Positions 24,803 to 34,025 of a stretch of 64,000 bases of DNA are shown here, one piece after another. Where the stretch lies: assembly GCF_900019265.1 (NCBI RefSeq), contig NZ_CYGX02000027.1, forward strand, positions 1 to 64,000, read 5' to 3'. The notes beneath the pieces are model-generated. The model did no database searches. It saw only the letters and a program-made list of their open reading frames with translations, and was not told where the DNA came from. The DNA comes from Paraburkholderia ribeironis (GTDB lineage: Bacteria; Pseudomonadota; Gammaproteobacteria; Burkholderiales; Burkholderiaceae). A program made the translations under genes and the position numbers. Numbering within the stretch: position 1 is the first letter of the stretch; each line of letters starts with the position of its first letter.

Positions 24803-27312
24803 TTTACGAGCTCCTCTCTAATCGTAGTCCAACTGTCGGCGAAACGTTGGAATCGGACACGAGTGCCTTCGGCCATGGCCTTCTCCGACTCAATCACCTC
24901 CTTGAGTGTTTCGATAAGCGCTTGCGCCTCCTTGCGCAGTGCAGCCGGTAGACGCTTGTCGTTAGCAGTTTTGAGGGCGGATTCCATTTCCTCTTCGTAA
25001 ATCGAGAGCCCGACTTCAGTCGAGATGGAGTGAACGCACCCACTACACATGCTTGGGCAAGCCAGTTCGATTCTCGGACGCTCGCCGTCAAAACAGTTCG
25101 ATTGCTCCCTGGTTTTGCCGGCGTCTCCGGCCATGCAGATGGTGTTCCCTTCGACTAATCGATAGCCGCGCTGCTCGAGCTCGTCTGCGATCGACTCAGC
25201 CTTCTCGGAGAGGGGAGCGTCCTTGAAGTTCTCCGGTAGGGACAACTTCTTCAGTAGCGCGTTTACCACTCGAGCGAACCCTCCTCCGAAGCGGCGTTGC
25301 CCAGCGAGCAGGTCGGTGAGGATTTCGATTAGATAAAACTTCCGTTCCTCTTTCAGCATGCTGGCGATGTTGAGTGACTCAGTCTCATACGCTGCATATC
25401 GCGCCTTGATACTATCCTCTGGAAGGCGATTAGACTTGTCCCGATAGTAAGCGAGCAGACTTTCTATGGAGAAGTCCTTCATGTATTGCTGCAACGCCAG
25501 CAGTTCAGGAGAGTCGAACCTGTGCACATAGAGCGTCATGAATGTGCGCCTGAATGGCATCTGTCTACCCATGAAAATCGTGGGGTCAATGCCGGCAAGC
25601 CGAAAGAAACGCGTCGACGCTTGGCGAGCGTCAAAAATGGGACGCTCCGAATTGAACCCTATCTCCGTGAAGAGTGGGAACCGAAATAGCTTTTCGGTTC
25701 GAGCGATTTCCACATCGATTTTTACAGGCTCTGGAGATGTGAACAGCGGTCGAGCAATCTGGAAAATCTCTTCGAGAAAATTTACCGCGTCAGCAACTAG
25801 CTGGTTGCACCAAGAGGTAGCGTATGCCTTAATAGATTTTTGAATGTACGTCTCGATACGATGAAACGGAATCGTGTCTGAGACTCTAACGCAGCATCCG
25901 CGATAGAGTCCGTAGGATCTTTTATTTTTCGCTCTCCCGAGGATTTCTCCAGGCCTTCTACCAAGGTTCGTTGCAATGATGAAGTAAAGAGCGAACAGTA
26001 TGGTATTGACGAGTGCAGAAGCAGTGTTGCCGCCGTCAGGGTCGTCGCCGTATGTGCTTGCCCTGTTAACCCGAAGAGGAACGCCAGCCGAAGCGAGAAT
26101 GCTGTTGGCTTTTTCGACGACCTCCACAGTAAAAGGTCGGGCAACAACCCGCTGCTCAGTTATTTTTGACTCGAGCGAATCTCTTAAGAGTCGGAGCACC
26201 TCCAAGATTGCATCCTTGTAATCATATTGCCAGCGCAACGCTTCCTTGAAGCCTGCAACGGCAATTTGGAGGGGCATGTTGGGAGTCGCATGGTGACTAG
26301 GTGCCTGCACCGCCTGTTGCGCACTTTCCCTCGCCCATGTATCGATTTCCTGTGCCAAAGCATCCAACGATGCAGTTGGAGCGTCGCCCTGATGCCTAGG
26401 GGTAGCGATGTCCTGTCCAGAAGTGCTCTGAACGTTGTCTCTGGTAGCTGCTGTGTGGTCGTCGAAGGAAACCGTAAGAAGCTTCTTCAATCTGCGGGCG
26501 CGGCGCTGGTCACCAGCGGCTAGTTCCCCTCCCATTTTAGAAAATGGATTAAATCGAATACCGTCGAACCGCTCATCTAACAACGCTAGTCTGTTGATAG
26601 TAGTCAGCGTCATCCGATGCTCTCTTCTTGTAAGGCCGGCGCGGGTAGGCTTGTCGAAAGTTTCAAAAGAGGGTATTTGCTTTGTGACCGTGGCCGTGCG
26701 AAACCAACGTGGAATATTGTTGGCGTGAATTGGTAGCCCTATCCTAAAGGATAGGGACTCAGGCGAGAAATTCCATGTTCCGTCACGTTGTGTAGCGATG
26801 ACGAAAAGACGTTCTGAATCTTGCAGGATGTATGTCGCTTCCTGAAGGAGCGCCTGTTGATACTGCATCAAGTCCCACCACCCTTGTTCGGAGACTTCCG
26901 CAGACAACTGTTGAATGTCTTCGCGGCCAAGTTCAGCCAGCCGAGTGAAGCCACGCCGGAACATCCAGCAGTAGATAAGAGTTGTGTACTTTATGGTATC
27001 GGTGAAAGCTTGTGCGGCTCCGCCTTCATTATCTTTGAGTGCGGAGTTGGCTGCGCTCAGCATGGGTGGAAGCAAATGAGGAAAATCCTCTAGACTGTGG
27101 ATACCCGTGTGAATGCCTACGCCGCCGGTTGCGTTCACTAGGAATGCGCGCGTATCAAATTCGCGGACGTTGGAGCCTCGAAACTTGATGCTCTCAGACA
27201 CGTCAATCAGTATGATTTGGTCATCGAAGTCGCTGAGGAATCGCCAGCTTTTTTCTTCGTCCGATAACTTTGTCGTTGAAGTTGCCGCGATTGGTCTAGC
27301 TTGATTTCGCAT
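24799..27312 (-). CDS. tyrosine recombinase 2 (large, Cys-cluster C-terminus)
   Basis: This 837-residue protein has a tyrosine-recombinase catalytic domain in its second half: box I NLGRRPGEI near residue 452, a box II-like MPFRRTFMTLYVHRF near 588 (the usual first His is absent), and a C-terminal AYYRDK with Tyr near 622. The last 150 residues contain a Cys cluster (CMAG..., then ACPSMCSGCVHS) that may bind zinc, and a coiled coil. The ATG at 27312 is preferred because GAGG precedes it; this gives a 17-base overlap with recombinase 3. It ends in a four-base overlap with the coiled-coil gene. Confidence 0.8.
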   Translation of the reverse strand: MRNQARPIAATSTTKLSDEEKSWRFLSDFDDQIILIDVSESIKFRGSNVREFDTRAFLVNATGGVGIHTGIHSLEDFPHLLPPMLSAANSALKDNEGGAAQAFTDTIKYTTLIYCWMFRRGFTRLAELGREDIQQLSAEVSEQGWWDLMQYQQALLQEATYILQDSERLFVIATQRDGTWNFSPESLSFRIGLPIHANNIPRWFRTATVTKQIPSFETFDKPTRAGLTRREHRMTLTTINRLALLDERFDGIRFNPFSKMGGELAAGDQRRARRLKKLLTVSFDDHTAATRDNVQSTSGQDIATPRHQGDAPTASLDALAQEIDTWARESAQQAVQAPSHHATPNMPLQIAVAGFKEALRWQYDYKDAILEVLRLLRDSLESKITEQRVVARPFTVEVVEKANSILASAGVPLRVNRASTYGDDPDGGNTASALVNTILFALYFIIATNLGRRPGEILGRAKNKRSYGLYRGCCVRVSDTIPFHRIETYIQKSIKAYATSWCNQLVADAVNFLEEIFQIARPLFTSPEPVKIDVEIARTEKLFRFPLFTEIGFNSERPIFDARQASTRFFRLAGIDPTIFMGRQMPFRRTFMTLYVHRFDSPELLALQQYMKDFSIESLLAYYRDKSNRLPEDSIKARYAAYETESLNIASMLKEERKFYLIEILTDLLAGQRRFGGGFARVVNALLKKLSLPENFKDAPLSEKAESIADELEQRGYRLVEGNTICMAGDAGKTREQSNCFDGERPRIELACPSMCSGCVHSISTEVGLSIYEEEMESALKTANDKRLPAALRKEAQALIETLKEVIESEKAMAEGTRVRFQRFADSWTTIREELVK

Positions 27313-29326
27313 ATCCGGCCTCGAAGCGCTTAAGTTCTTGAGAGAGAGGGCCGATGGCAACAACCTGGTAAAGGGCGCAGCAGAAGACAATGCGAGGTAG
27401 GTGTCTCGCGACAAACCTCTCGTGTCCTGCCTGTACTAGGGCGGGCAAGTTTCGGGTGTAAAGTCGGTACTGCAATGCGATATGTGCCACCTCCGGCTTG
27501 CCGATTAGGAAAGGCATCTTGCCGAAGGAATCTACCCATCGGTCTGCGATACAGTCGACTCCCTTGTCTTCGAGCGTGCTCGGTGGAAAGAGGAGGAGAT
27601 TGTTTTTCTTCACTCGTGCTAGCTGTCTGGCATCGAGCTTATCTTTGCGACCAGTTGCATAGAAAACGCAATCGGAGAGCAGCGTCACGTACTTCAGCAG
27701 GTTGGCTTCGCCGAGTAGGCGTATGATTGTGCTGTTTAAGTAGACGGTAGTAACGTCAGCGGCGGCATGCCCTAAGAACAGTTGCGTCTGGATAATGTCT
27801 CTGCCAGTCGCTAAATATCGGGTGTGCGCAGCGCGATGTCTCAAATCTGAAAACGTGAACTCTTCAAGCCCTGTCAATCGGCAAAACGTTTTTAAATATA
27901 AAGGTAGCCTGCCAACCTCAAAGAGGAAAGTTGGGGAATTGCGCGTGGTAAATGACATCGACACAAAAATTGATTTGGATCTGGGTTTGAAGTATTTGTC
28001 GATGTTTCGTCTGTGCTGCATTAAAAGCTCAATGGCATGCGTACAGAGAGGGTCGGTTACTTTCTTTGGTGGCAGCGTGGAGAATCCCGCCTCCAGTTCG
28101 TCCTCCTCCTCATCGTCTGCTTCTGCCAAATCTATGTCATCGGCTTGGGGTAAATCTGTTAGCTCCGCCTTTTGGATCTGACCGGTTTTGTGTTTCACCC
28201 CTTGAATCGTATAACCGGAGTCATCTTCGACAATGTTCTCAAGATTAACGGACCTCAAGGTAGGCCAATTCCAGCCGATATTATCTAGGAGAAGGACGAA
28301 GCAAGCGGTTATCACTGTTCTCGGTAAATAATGCCTCGAGAGCAGCATCGAAAAGGTCTCGCACGGAGGGCAGTTCGGCAACGACCAAAACTCGTTGAGC
28401 TTTTCACGGAAAACTACTTGAATTCGATTTCCTTGATGGGCTTTCGCCTTATCAATGACGTATGTGTGGAGATGTAGTAAATCTTCCGGAGAAATCTGTG
28501 CCCAATGCCTCAAATGCGGTAGACTTCCGCGCGCTACGGCACTTCTGATGCGCTTGGGAATCGATTCGGGCAATTCTGTATTGCTAAGTCGTTCGAGATG
28601 TTTTACTAGTTTGTCGTGCCGCGTAATTATCTGTTCACATACAGCTCGTGTTTCGGTAACTGACTTCTCAAGAATCGCCTTCGCTTTCTCGTCCCGATCA
28701 GCAAGGTCTTCGAAATTAATCGAACTCAATTCTTTTGCAAGAAAATTTCCGTCGAAAATGTCGGGGACATAGAGATTATGCTGGGGAGCTTTGGTTCTGC
28801 GAACTTCTTTGTGTCTGCTCGCGAGCTTAATATTCTTTATAAGCTCTCCGTCCGCGAGTGGCGTCCGACACTGCACAAGGAAGTGCTTGAAATTTCCAAT
28901 CGGGATTGATCGACTTACCCCACCATAGCCGTCGATGACATTGTCTAGATGAGAAATCAGCCTTGAAAGGTCGCGCGGGAATAACTTGGCGATAGCCGTG
29001 TTGAATATGTCTTTGGCGTCCGGGTTGTGCGCAGCTCTATTCAGCAATCGGATAAAGTGACAAGCCCGGACTTCTGAAATCGGGCACTCCGAACTCGCGA
29101 GTATCTCCTCAAGGAGTCCGCCTCGTCGATAACCGGTACTCAACAAATCTAAAGTTTTGACTACTGGAGTCTCGACGTCGCCTTGAGTTCGGATGCACGA
29201 CAGCATGACTGTGCGTTTGGACCAGGCATGTGTGGTTTGTTCGACGGCTTCCACGGCGCTTTCCTCCACCAGTTTGGGGTGTGGCGTGCGTGAGATGAAG
29301 GTTCGCGCGTGGCAGATAAGGTGCAC
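27296..29326 (-). CDS. tyrosine recombinase 3 (incomplete catalytic set)
   Basis: This 676-residue protein is the first gene of the recombinase operon. The catalytic domain keeps box II Arg (SDLRHRAAHTRY, residues 493-504), the second His in FLGH (520) and the Tyr in TTVYLNS (529). The box I Arg seems lost (GWNWPTLRSV, 351-360) and Ser replaces the box II His. It could be a non-catalytic subunit that positions DNA or a partner. The GTG start at 29326 has AAGG eight bases upstream; ATG at 29206 is an alternative. It is transcribed from the island's right edge. Confidence 0.78.
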   Translation of the reverse strand: MHLICHARTFISRTPHPKLVEESAVEAVEQTTHAWSKRTVMLSCIRTQGDVETPVVKTLDLLSTGYRRGGLLEEILASSECPISEVRACHFIRLLNRAAHNPDAKDIFNTAIAKLFPRDLSRLISHLDNVIDGYGGVSRSIPIGNFKHFLVQCRTPLADGELIKNIKLASRHKEVRRTKAPQHNLYVPDIFDGNFLAKELSSINFEDLADRDEKAKAILEKSVTETRAVCEQIITRHDKLVKHLERLSNTELPESIPKRIRSAVARGSLPHLRHWAQISPEDLLHLHTYVIDKAKAHQGNRIQVVFREKLNEFWSLPNCPPCETFSMLLSRHYLPRTVITACFVLLLDNIGWNWPTLRSVNLENIVEDDSGYTIQGVKHKTGQIQKAELTDLPQADDIDLAEADDEEEDELEAGFSTLPPKKVTDPLCTHAIELLMQHRRNIDKYFKPRSKSIFVSMSFTTRNSPTFLFEVGRLPLYLKTFCRLTGLEEFTFSDLRHRAAHTRYLATGRDIIQTQLFLGHAAADVTTVYLNSTIIRLLGEANLLKYVTLLSDCVFYATGRKDKLDARQLARVKKNNLLLFPPSTLEDKGVDCIADRWVDSFGKMPFLIGKPEVAHIALQYRLYTRNLPALVQAGHERFVARHLPRIVFCCALYQVVAIGPLSQELKRFEAGYAKSS

Positions 29327-29370
29327 TGCTGTGCCTTACCCGCTAGAAGTAGCATAGGAAATTGAAAAGG

Positions 29371-29383
29371 CTTATAAAATAAG
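29371..29383. promoter_or_regulatory. AT-rich palindrome upstream of recombinase operon
   Basis: CTTAT-AAA-ATAAG forms a 13-base interrupted palindrome, 45 bases upstream of the recombinase 3 start and about 50 bases inside the island edge. The region is clearly AT-richer than the flanking nadE side, fitting a promoter/operator. A -10-like TATGCT (minus strand, 29351-29356) lies further downstream. Which protein binds is unknown. Confidence 0.35.
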
Positions 29384-29400
29384 GGTTTACCGCTGGTCGG

Positions 29401-29703
29401 TCAGTCAGTCGGGAATTCTGCACGACATAACACTTCGTACTCGCCGTACGAGTGCCCCTTCAGATATACCGGTGCGGCCGCCGCGAGCTTGCCCGTGCGC
29501 GGGTCGGCCAGCGTGACGAATTGCGGCGCCCAGCCGGTATCGACGACCGCGCAGCGGGTCGCGTGCAGCGCGCTCAGGAACTCGTGCCGCAGAAACGGCG
29601 TGGCTTGCGCCTGCTGCGCGAGGAGGGCATTCCATTCGGCGGCGTCGACCTCGGACGGCGATGCCAGAATGCCCGTGCGATAATCAAAGCGTTCCTGATT
29701 CAA
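29401..29703 (-). pseudogene. truncated chromosomal COG3146 gene (island insertion)
   Basis: Starting at a TTG at 29703, the frame reads as the N-terminus of the COG3146/FemAB-like family: EVDAAEWNALLAQQ, TPFLRHEFLSALHATRCAVVDTGW, AAPVYLKGHSYGEY. It is about half identical to the island copy at 19183. Homology stops after GEY (position about 29437), where the family continues VFDWAWAD; the frame runs another 12 foreign codons to a stop at 29401. About 290 residues are missing. The site is the right boundary of the island; the 3' part should lie at the island's left end, outside the window. Confidence 0.85.
29431..29454. repeat. imperfect inverted repeat at island boundary (att candidate)
   Basis: CACTTCGTAC (29431-29440) and GTACGAGTG (29446-29454) are inverted repeats with one bulged base, around a TCGCC centre. 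The right arm and centre belong to the truncated gene; the outer left arm comes from the island side. This is the form of a tyrosine-recombinase crossover site. The same codons in the island's own COG3146 copy have diverged and lack the repeat. Confidence 0.45.
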
Positions 29704-29835
29704 TCTGTGTGACTGTTCCCAATGAACGGCGCGGTGCCATAAGCGCTGCGTCGTTTGTTTATCCGATTTGTCCGTTCCGTCGAACCAACCAGCCGCGGTA
29801 CTCGCAAGCCACCTGGCTTGCCTGTCGATCCTGCC

Positions 29836-31536
29836 ATGAAGACCCGAATCGCTCTTGCTCAAATCAATGTCACCGTCGGCGATTTTGCCGGCAACGTCGC
29901 GAAGATTGTCGCTGCCGCACGCGCCGCGCACGACGATGGTGCGAAGCTGCTGATCGCGCCTGAACTCGCATTGTCCGGCTATCCGCCCGAAGACCTGCTG
30001 CTGCGCCCCGCGTTCTACAACGCGAGCGCGGCGGCGTTGGCCGATCTCGCCGCGCAACTCGAACCGTTCACCGGCTTGCATGTGATCGTCGGCCATCCGC
30101 TGCGCGATGTGGCGGACATCGTGGCGAACGGCCATGGTAATGCAAACGCGCCGATCGAGCGCGGTGTGCCGCCCGTCGATACGTTCAACGCGGCGTCGCT
30201 CATCGTCGACGGTGCAGTGGTCGGCACTTATCGCAAGCAGGATCTGCCCAACACCGAAGTGTTCGACGAGAAGCGCTACTTCGCGTCCGATCCGCAGCCG
30301 TTCGTGTTCGAACTGGATGGTGTGAAGTACGGCGTGGTGATCTGCGAAGACGCGTGGCATGCGTCGGCCGCGCAAATGGCGAAGGCGGCGGGCGCGCAAG
30401 TGTTGCTGATCCCGAACGGCTCGCCGTACCACCTGAACAAGGAAGCGGTGCGCTTCGACATCCTGCGTGCGCGGATTCGCGAGACGGGTCTGCCGATGGT
30501 CTATGTGAACATGGTGGGCGGCCAGGACGAGCTGGTGTTCGACGGCGGCTCGTTCGTGCTCGACGCGCAAGGCCAGTTGATCGCGAAATTGGCGCAGTTC
30601 GAGGAAGCCACCGCGATCGTCGAATTCGACGGCGGCACGCCGCTGCCCGCGGCCATCGCGCCGGAGCAGTCGCTCGAGGCGCAGGTGTACGCGGCGCTCG
30701 TGATGGGCGTGCGCGACTACATCAACAAGAACGGTTTCCCGGGCGCGCTGATCGGCCTGTCCGGCGGGGTGGACTCGGCGCTGGTGCTGGCGGTTGCGTG
30801 CGACGCGCTCGGCGCGGACCGGGTGCGCGCGGTGATGATGCCGTCGCGCTACACCGCCGACATCTCGACCACCGATGCCGCCGAGATGGCGCGCCGCGTC
30901 GGCGTGCGCTACGACGAAATCGCGATCGCGCCGATGTTCGACGCATTTCGCGGCTCGCTCGCGCAGGAGTTCGCGGGCCGTGCCGAAGACGCCACCGAAG
31001 AGAACATCCAGGCGCGTATTCGCGGCACCTTGCTGATGGCGCTGTCGAACAAGTTCGGCTCGCTCGTGTTGACCACCGGCAACAAGAGCGAGATGGCGGT
31101 CGGCTACTGCACGTTGTACGGCGACATGGCGGGCGGCTTCGCGGTCATCAAGGACATCGCCAAGACGCTCGTCTACCGGCTGTGCCGCTACCGCAACGAG
31201 GCCACCACGTTCAGCAAGCGCGACGTGATTCCCGAGCGGATCCTGACACGCGCGCCATCGGCGGAACTGCGCGAGAACCAGACCGATCAGGACAGCTTGC
31301 CCGAATACGACGTGCTCGACGCGATCATGCGCATGTACATGGAGGAGGACCGCTCGCTCGCCGAAATCATCGCCGCGGGCTATGCGGTCGACGACGTGAA
31401 ACGCGTCACGCGCCTCATCAAGATCAACGAGTACAAGCGCCGCCAGGCGCCGATCGGCATTCGCGTCACGCATCGCGCGTTCGGCCGCGACTGGCGCTAT
31501 CCGATCACGTCGCGCTACACCGAGCCGGTGGAGTGA
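29836..31536 (+). CDS. nadE: glutamine-dependent NAD+ synthase
   Basis: This 566-residue enzyme makes NAD+ from nicotinic acid adenine dinucleotide, using ammonia released from glutamine. The N-terminal glutaminase (nitrilase-like) domain has the Glu-Lys-Cys triad in IAPELALSGYPPEDLL, YRKQDLPN and VVICEDAWH. The C-terminal synthetase domain has the P-loop LSGGVDSALVLAV near residue 310 and the TTGNKSEMAVGYCTLYGD motif. The ATG at 29836 starts the nitrilase fold. It is upstream of glnB and next to the truncated COG3146 gene, which faces away. Confidence 0.97.
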   Translation: MKTRIALAQINVTVGDFAGNVAKIVAAARAAHDDGAKLLIAPELALSGYPPEDLLLRPAFYNASAAALADLAAQLEPFTGLHVIVGHPLRDVADIVANGHGNANAPIERGVPPVDTFNAASLIVDGAVVGTYRKQDLPNTEVFDEKRYFASDPQPFVFELDGVKYGVVICEDAWHASAAQMAKAAGAQVLLIPNGSPYHLNKEAVRFDILRARIRETGLPMVYVNMVGGQDELVFDGGSFVLDAQGQLIAKLAQFEEATAIVEFDGGTPLPAAIAPEQSLEAQVYAALVMGVRDYINKNGFPGALIGLSGGVDSALVLAVACDALGADRVRAVMMPSRYTADISTTDAAEMARRVGVRYDEIAIAPMFDAFRGSLAQEFAGRAEDATEENIQARIRGTLLMALSNKFGSLVLTTGNKSEMAVGYCTLYGDMAGGFAVIKDIAKTLVYRLCRYRNEATTFSKRDVIPERILTRAPSAELRENQTDQDSLPEYDVLDAIMRMYMEEDRSLAEIIAAGYAVDDVKRVTRLIKINEYKRRQAPIGIRVTHRAFGRDWRYPITSRYTEPVE

Positions 31537-31630
31537 ACCGCGGCACAGCCACGCGCGAATGACCCGAAACAAGCGCGAAGCAAATGCGAAGCGCGCGCCG
31601 GAATGCCGCAATGCGTCCGGCGCGGCGTAG

Positions 31631-32023
<393 letters not shown>

Positions 32024-32135
32024 CGCGTCCGGCTTCGCAGCATCAAGCGCGGGCCGTCATCACGATTGTCTTCCCCGATCCGTGCATGCACGCACCGGCC
32101 CGGTGCGTGGGGCAGCGTTCGAGCTGCCGTCAGAA

Positions 32136-32172
32136 TAAAAAACGGTGCAATACCCTTGCGGGCATTGCACCG
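32136..32172 (-). terminator. intrinsic terminator for the porin gene
   Basis: On the minus strand the stem CGGTGCAAT / ATTGCACCG (32143-32172, with a further CCC/GGG pair inside) is followed by TTTTTTATT. It lies about 100 bases past the porin stop. The opposite strand would terminate glnB less well. Confidence 0.8.
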
Positions 32173-32275
32173 ATACGCGCCTCTCGCAGCAGCGTGAAAA
32201 AGATTCTCTCGAAGAACTCGTGAGTACGTCCCTTGGGGGACGCCCCGAAGGAAGTCCCCTCGGGGCACCGTTTGT

Positions 32276-33427
32276 TTAGAACGAGTGTTGGATACCTGCG
32301 TACACGCCGGTTTGTCCCTTGCCTTGCAGCGGGTTGTCCGTGGATGCAGCGAAGCCCGGGTTGTTCGCATTCAGACCGAAGTTAGCCGCGCGGCTGTTCG
32401 ACACCCCTGCAACCTGGATGTCCAGCAGCGTGCGCTTGGACAGGTTGTAGGAACCGCCGACCGTATAGATCGTCGCATTGCCCGCGCCGTTGTTGCCGTT
32501 CACGTGGTAGACCGCTGCAATCAGCGCTGCAGCCGGCGTTGCTTGCCACGTCACACCGCCCCATTCGTGATCGAGCGTGGTCGGCTGGCCATGGATGACG
32601 CCCGTCGCACCTGCCGAACGGATTGCCTGGTAAGCGGCCTGAACCTTGAACTGGCCGAGGAACACGTTCACGAGCGCCGAGTATTCACGCGATGCCGAGA
32701 ATACGCCGCCAGCTGCATTGGCCGTGTTGATGGTGCCGACTTGCGGACCGTACAAGGCACCGTTAGCCGGGTTGCGGATTTCGTCGTAGATACCGCGGAC
32801 CTGGAACAGCGAGCTCGTGTAGGTGACCTGCGCGCCAGCTTCGCGACCTTGCGGGGTCGTGCCGTTGCCGTTCCAGCTCGTTGCATTCGACAGCGCGTAT
32901 TGGCCGTAGAAGTCAAAGCCTGCGATCTTCGGCGACTGGTACGCGAAGTTGTTGCTCGATTGCGGCCAGTTGCGGCCACGCACCAGCGATGCCGACGACC
33001 AGTTCGATTGACCGAACGGGTCGAAGTCCCACACGCCGTTCGAGATGAAGAGCATGCGGCCCATCGTGAACGTACCGTACTGGTCGTTCGACACGCCGAC
33101 CGTTGCCCAGCGATTGAAGAGACCGCCGCCGCCAGGACCTGCGCCCGTCATCGTGTTGAACGAGCCTTCCAACTGGAACAGGACCTTGTTGCCGCCACCG
33201 ATGTCCTCAACGCCCTTCATGCCCCACAGGCTGGTACCCCAGTCGCCGCTTTCTGCCTTCCAACGGGTCGTGTTACCGTTAGCCGCACCGTTGACGTTGG
33301 CGCCGGTCGGCACGCCCGACATGTATTCGATGCCCGCATCGAGGCGGCCGTACAGTGTGACGCTGCTTTGAGCGTGTGCAACAACGCCGGCCGACATCAG
33401 CGCAGCGGCGAGCAAAGCTTTCTTCAT
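32276..33427 (-). CDS. Gram-negative trimeric porin
   Basis: This 383-residue protein has an N-terminal signal peptide (MKKALLAAALMSAGVVAHAQ, cleavage after AHAQ-like site) and opens with SSVTLYGRLDAGIEY, the first beta strand of Burkholderia/Neisseria-type 16-strand porins (Gram-neg_porin family). The C-terminal residue is Phe (GIQHSF), the outer-membrane BAM signal. It forms a diffusion pore in the outer membrane. The ATG at 33427 is chosen because the signal peptide starts there. Confidence 0.93.
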   Translation of the reverse strand: MKKALLAAALMSAGVVAHAQSSVTLYGRLDAGIEYMSGVPTGANVNGAANGNTTRWKAESGDWGTSLWGMKGVEDIGGGNKVLFQLEGSFNTMTGAGPGGGGLFNRWATVGVSNDQYGTFTMGRMLFISNGVWDFDPFGQSNWSSASLVRGRNWPQSSNNFAYQSPKIAGFDFYGQYALSNATSWNGNGTTPQGREAGAQVTYTSSLFQVRGIYDEIRNPANGALYGPQVGTINTANAAGGVFSASREYSALVNVFLGQFKVQAAYQAIRSAGATGVIHGQPTTLDHEWGGVTWQATPAAALIAAVYHVNGNNGAGNATIYTVGGSYNLSKRTLLDIQVAGVSNSRAANFGLNANNPGFAASTDNPLQGKGQTGVYAGIQHSF

Positions 33428-34025
33428 CTTCTCCTCCATACCCTGTCAAAAGTGAAACCCAGTACTGCGAGTGGTGTTCGGGCACGAGCCGCGCCGAACA
33501 GAAATCGGTACCAGGGAGAGTAGCGGGCGGATTGGTTCTCCTGCCGTGACGCGTAGCCTTCGGACTATCTCTCGTCATGCCGATCCCTCGCCGACCGGTT
33601 CTCCTGTGCGTGCTTTGAAGTAAAACTACTTCAAATCAACTTTGTTTTGCTACTTTCATTACCAATTTATCAAAAATGCCCTTCAAAGGGAGAAGAAATT
33701 AGTACCTGCATGAGGTGGTGTCTCCAAATTGCAATAAGAATGTGTGCCTTTAACCATTGCTATACCCCGGGAAAACGCTCACAGCCTTGTCTGGCAAGGG
33801 ATTCACGGTTGCGCGAAGGCAAATCTAAGGATTGCCACTATTGACGCTTTGAAAGTGGCGGGGTAAGGCGAGCAGGCGGAAGAGGAGGCAGGCGTGGCGC
33901 GGGTTTCGCGGCCTGACTGGTCGAAACAGCGAGAATGCGCAGGTGAACGAAAAGAAAAAAGGCGCTCGTAAGCGCCTTGTAATACTACTTCAACTACAGC
34001 CCAAATAGCGGGCTTCAAACCGTTT
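33428..34025. other. intergenic stretch with porin promoter region
   Basis: About 600 bases between two leftward genes. It holds a perfect 9-bp inverted repeat TTTGAAGTA-AAAC-TACTTCAAA at 33614-33635 and the terminator at 33951-33976. I see no credible gene. The hairpin lies about 190 bases upstream of the porin and could be an operator or an mRNA structure. Confidence 0.55.
33951..33976 (-). terminator. intrinsic terminator of the hisJQMP region
   Basis: On the minus strand GGCGCT-TACG-AGCGCC is followed by a run of Ts (TTTTTTCTTTT). It lies 50 bases past the hisP stop and ends the transport operon. Confidence 0.8.

Noticed and set aside
30354..31562. 402-codon plus-strand ORF
   Set aside because: Frame-shifted shadow of nadE, Arg/Gly/Ala-rich, no motif.
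29401..31611. 736-codon minus-strand ORF across nadE
   Set aside because: Most of it is the shadow of nadE in GC-rich DNA (Arg/His-rich translation). Only its last 100 codons or so are real, as the truncated COG3146 gene.
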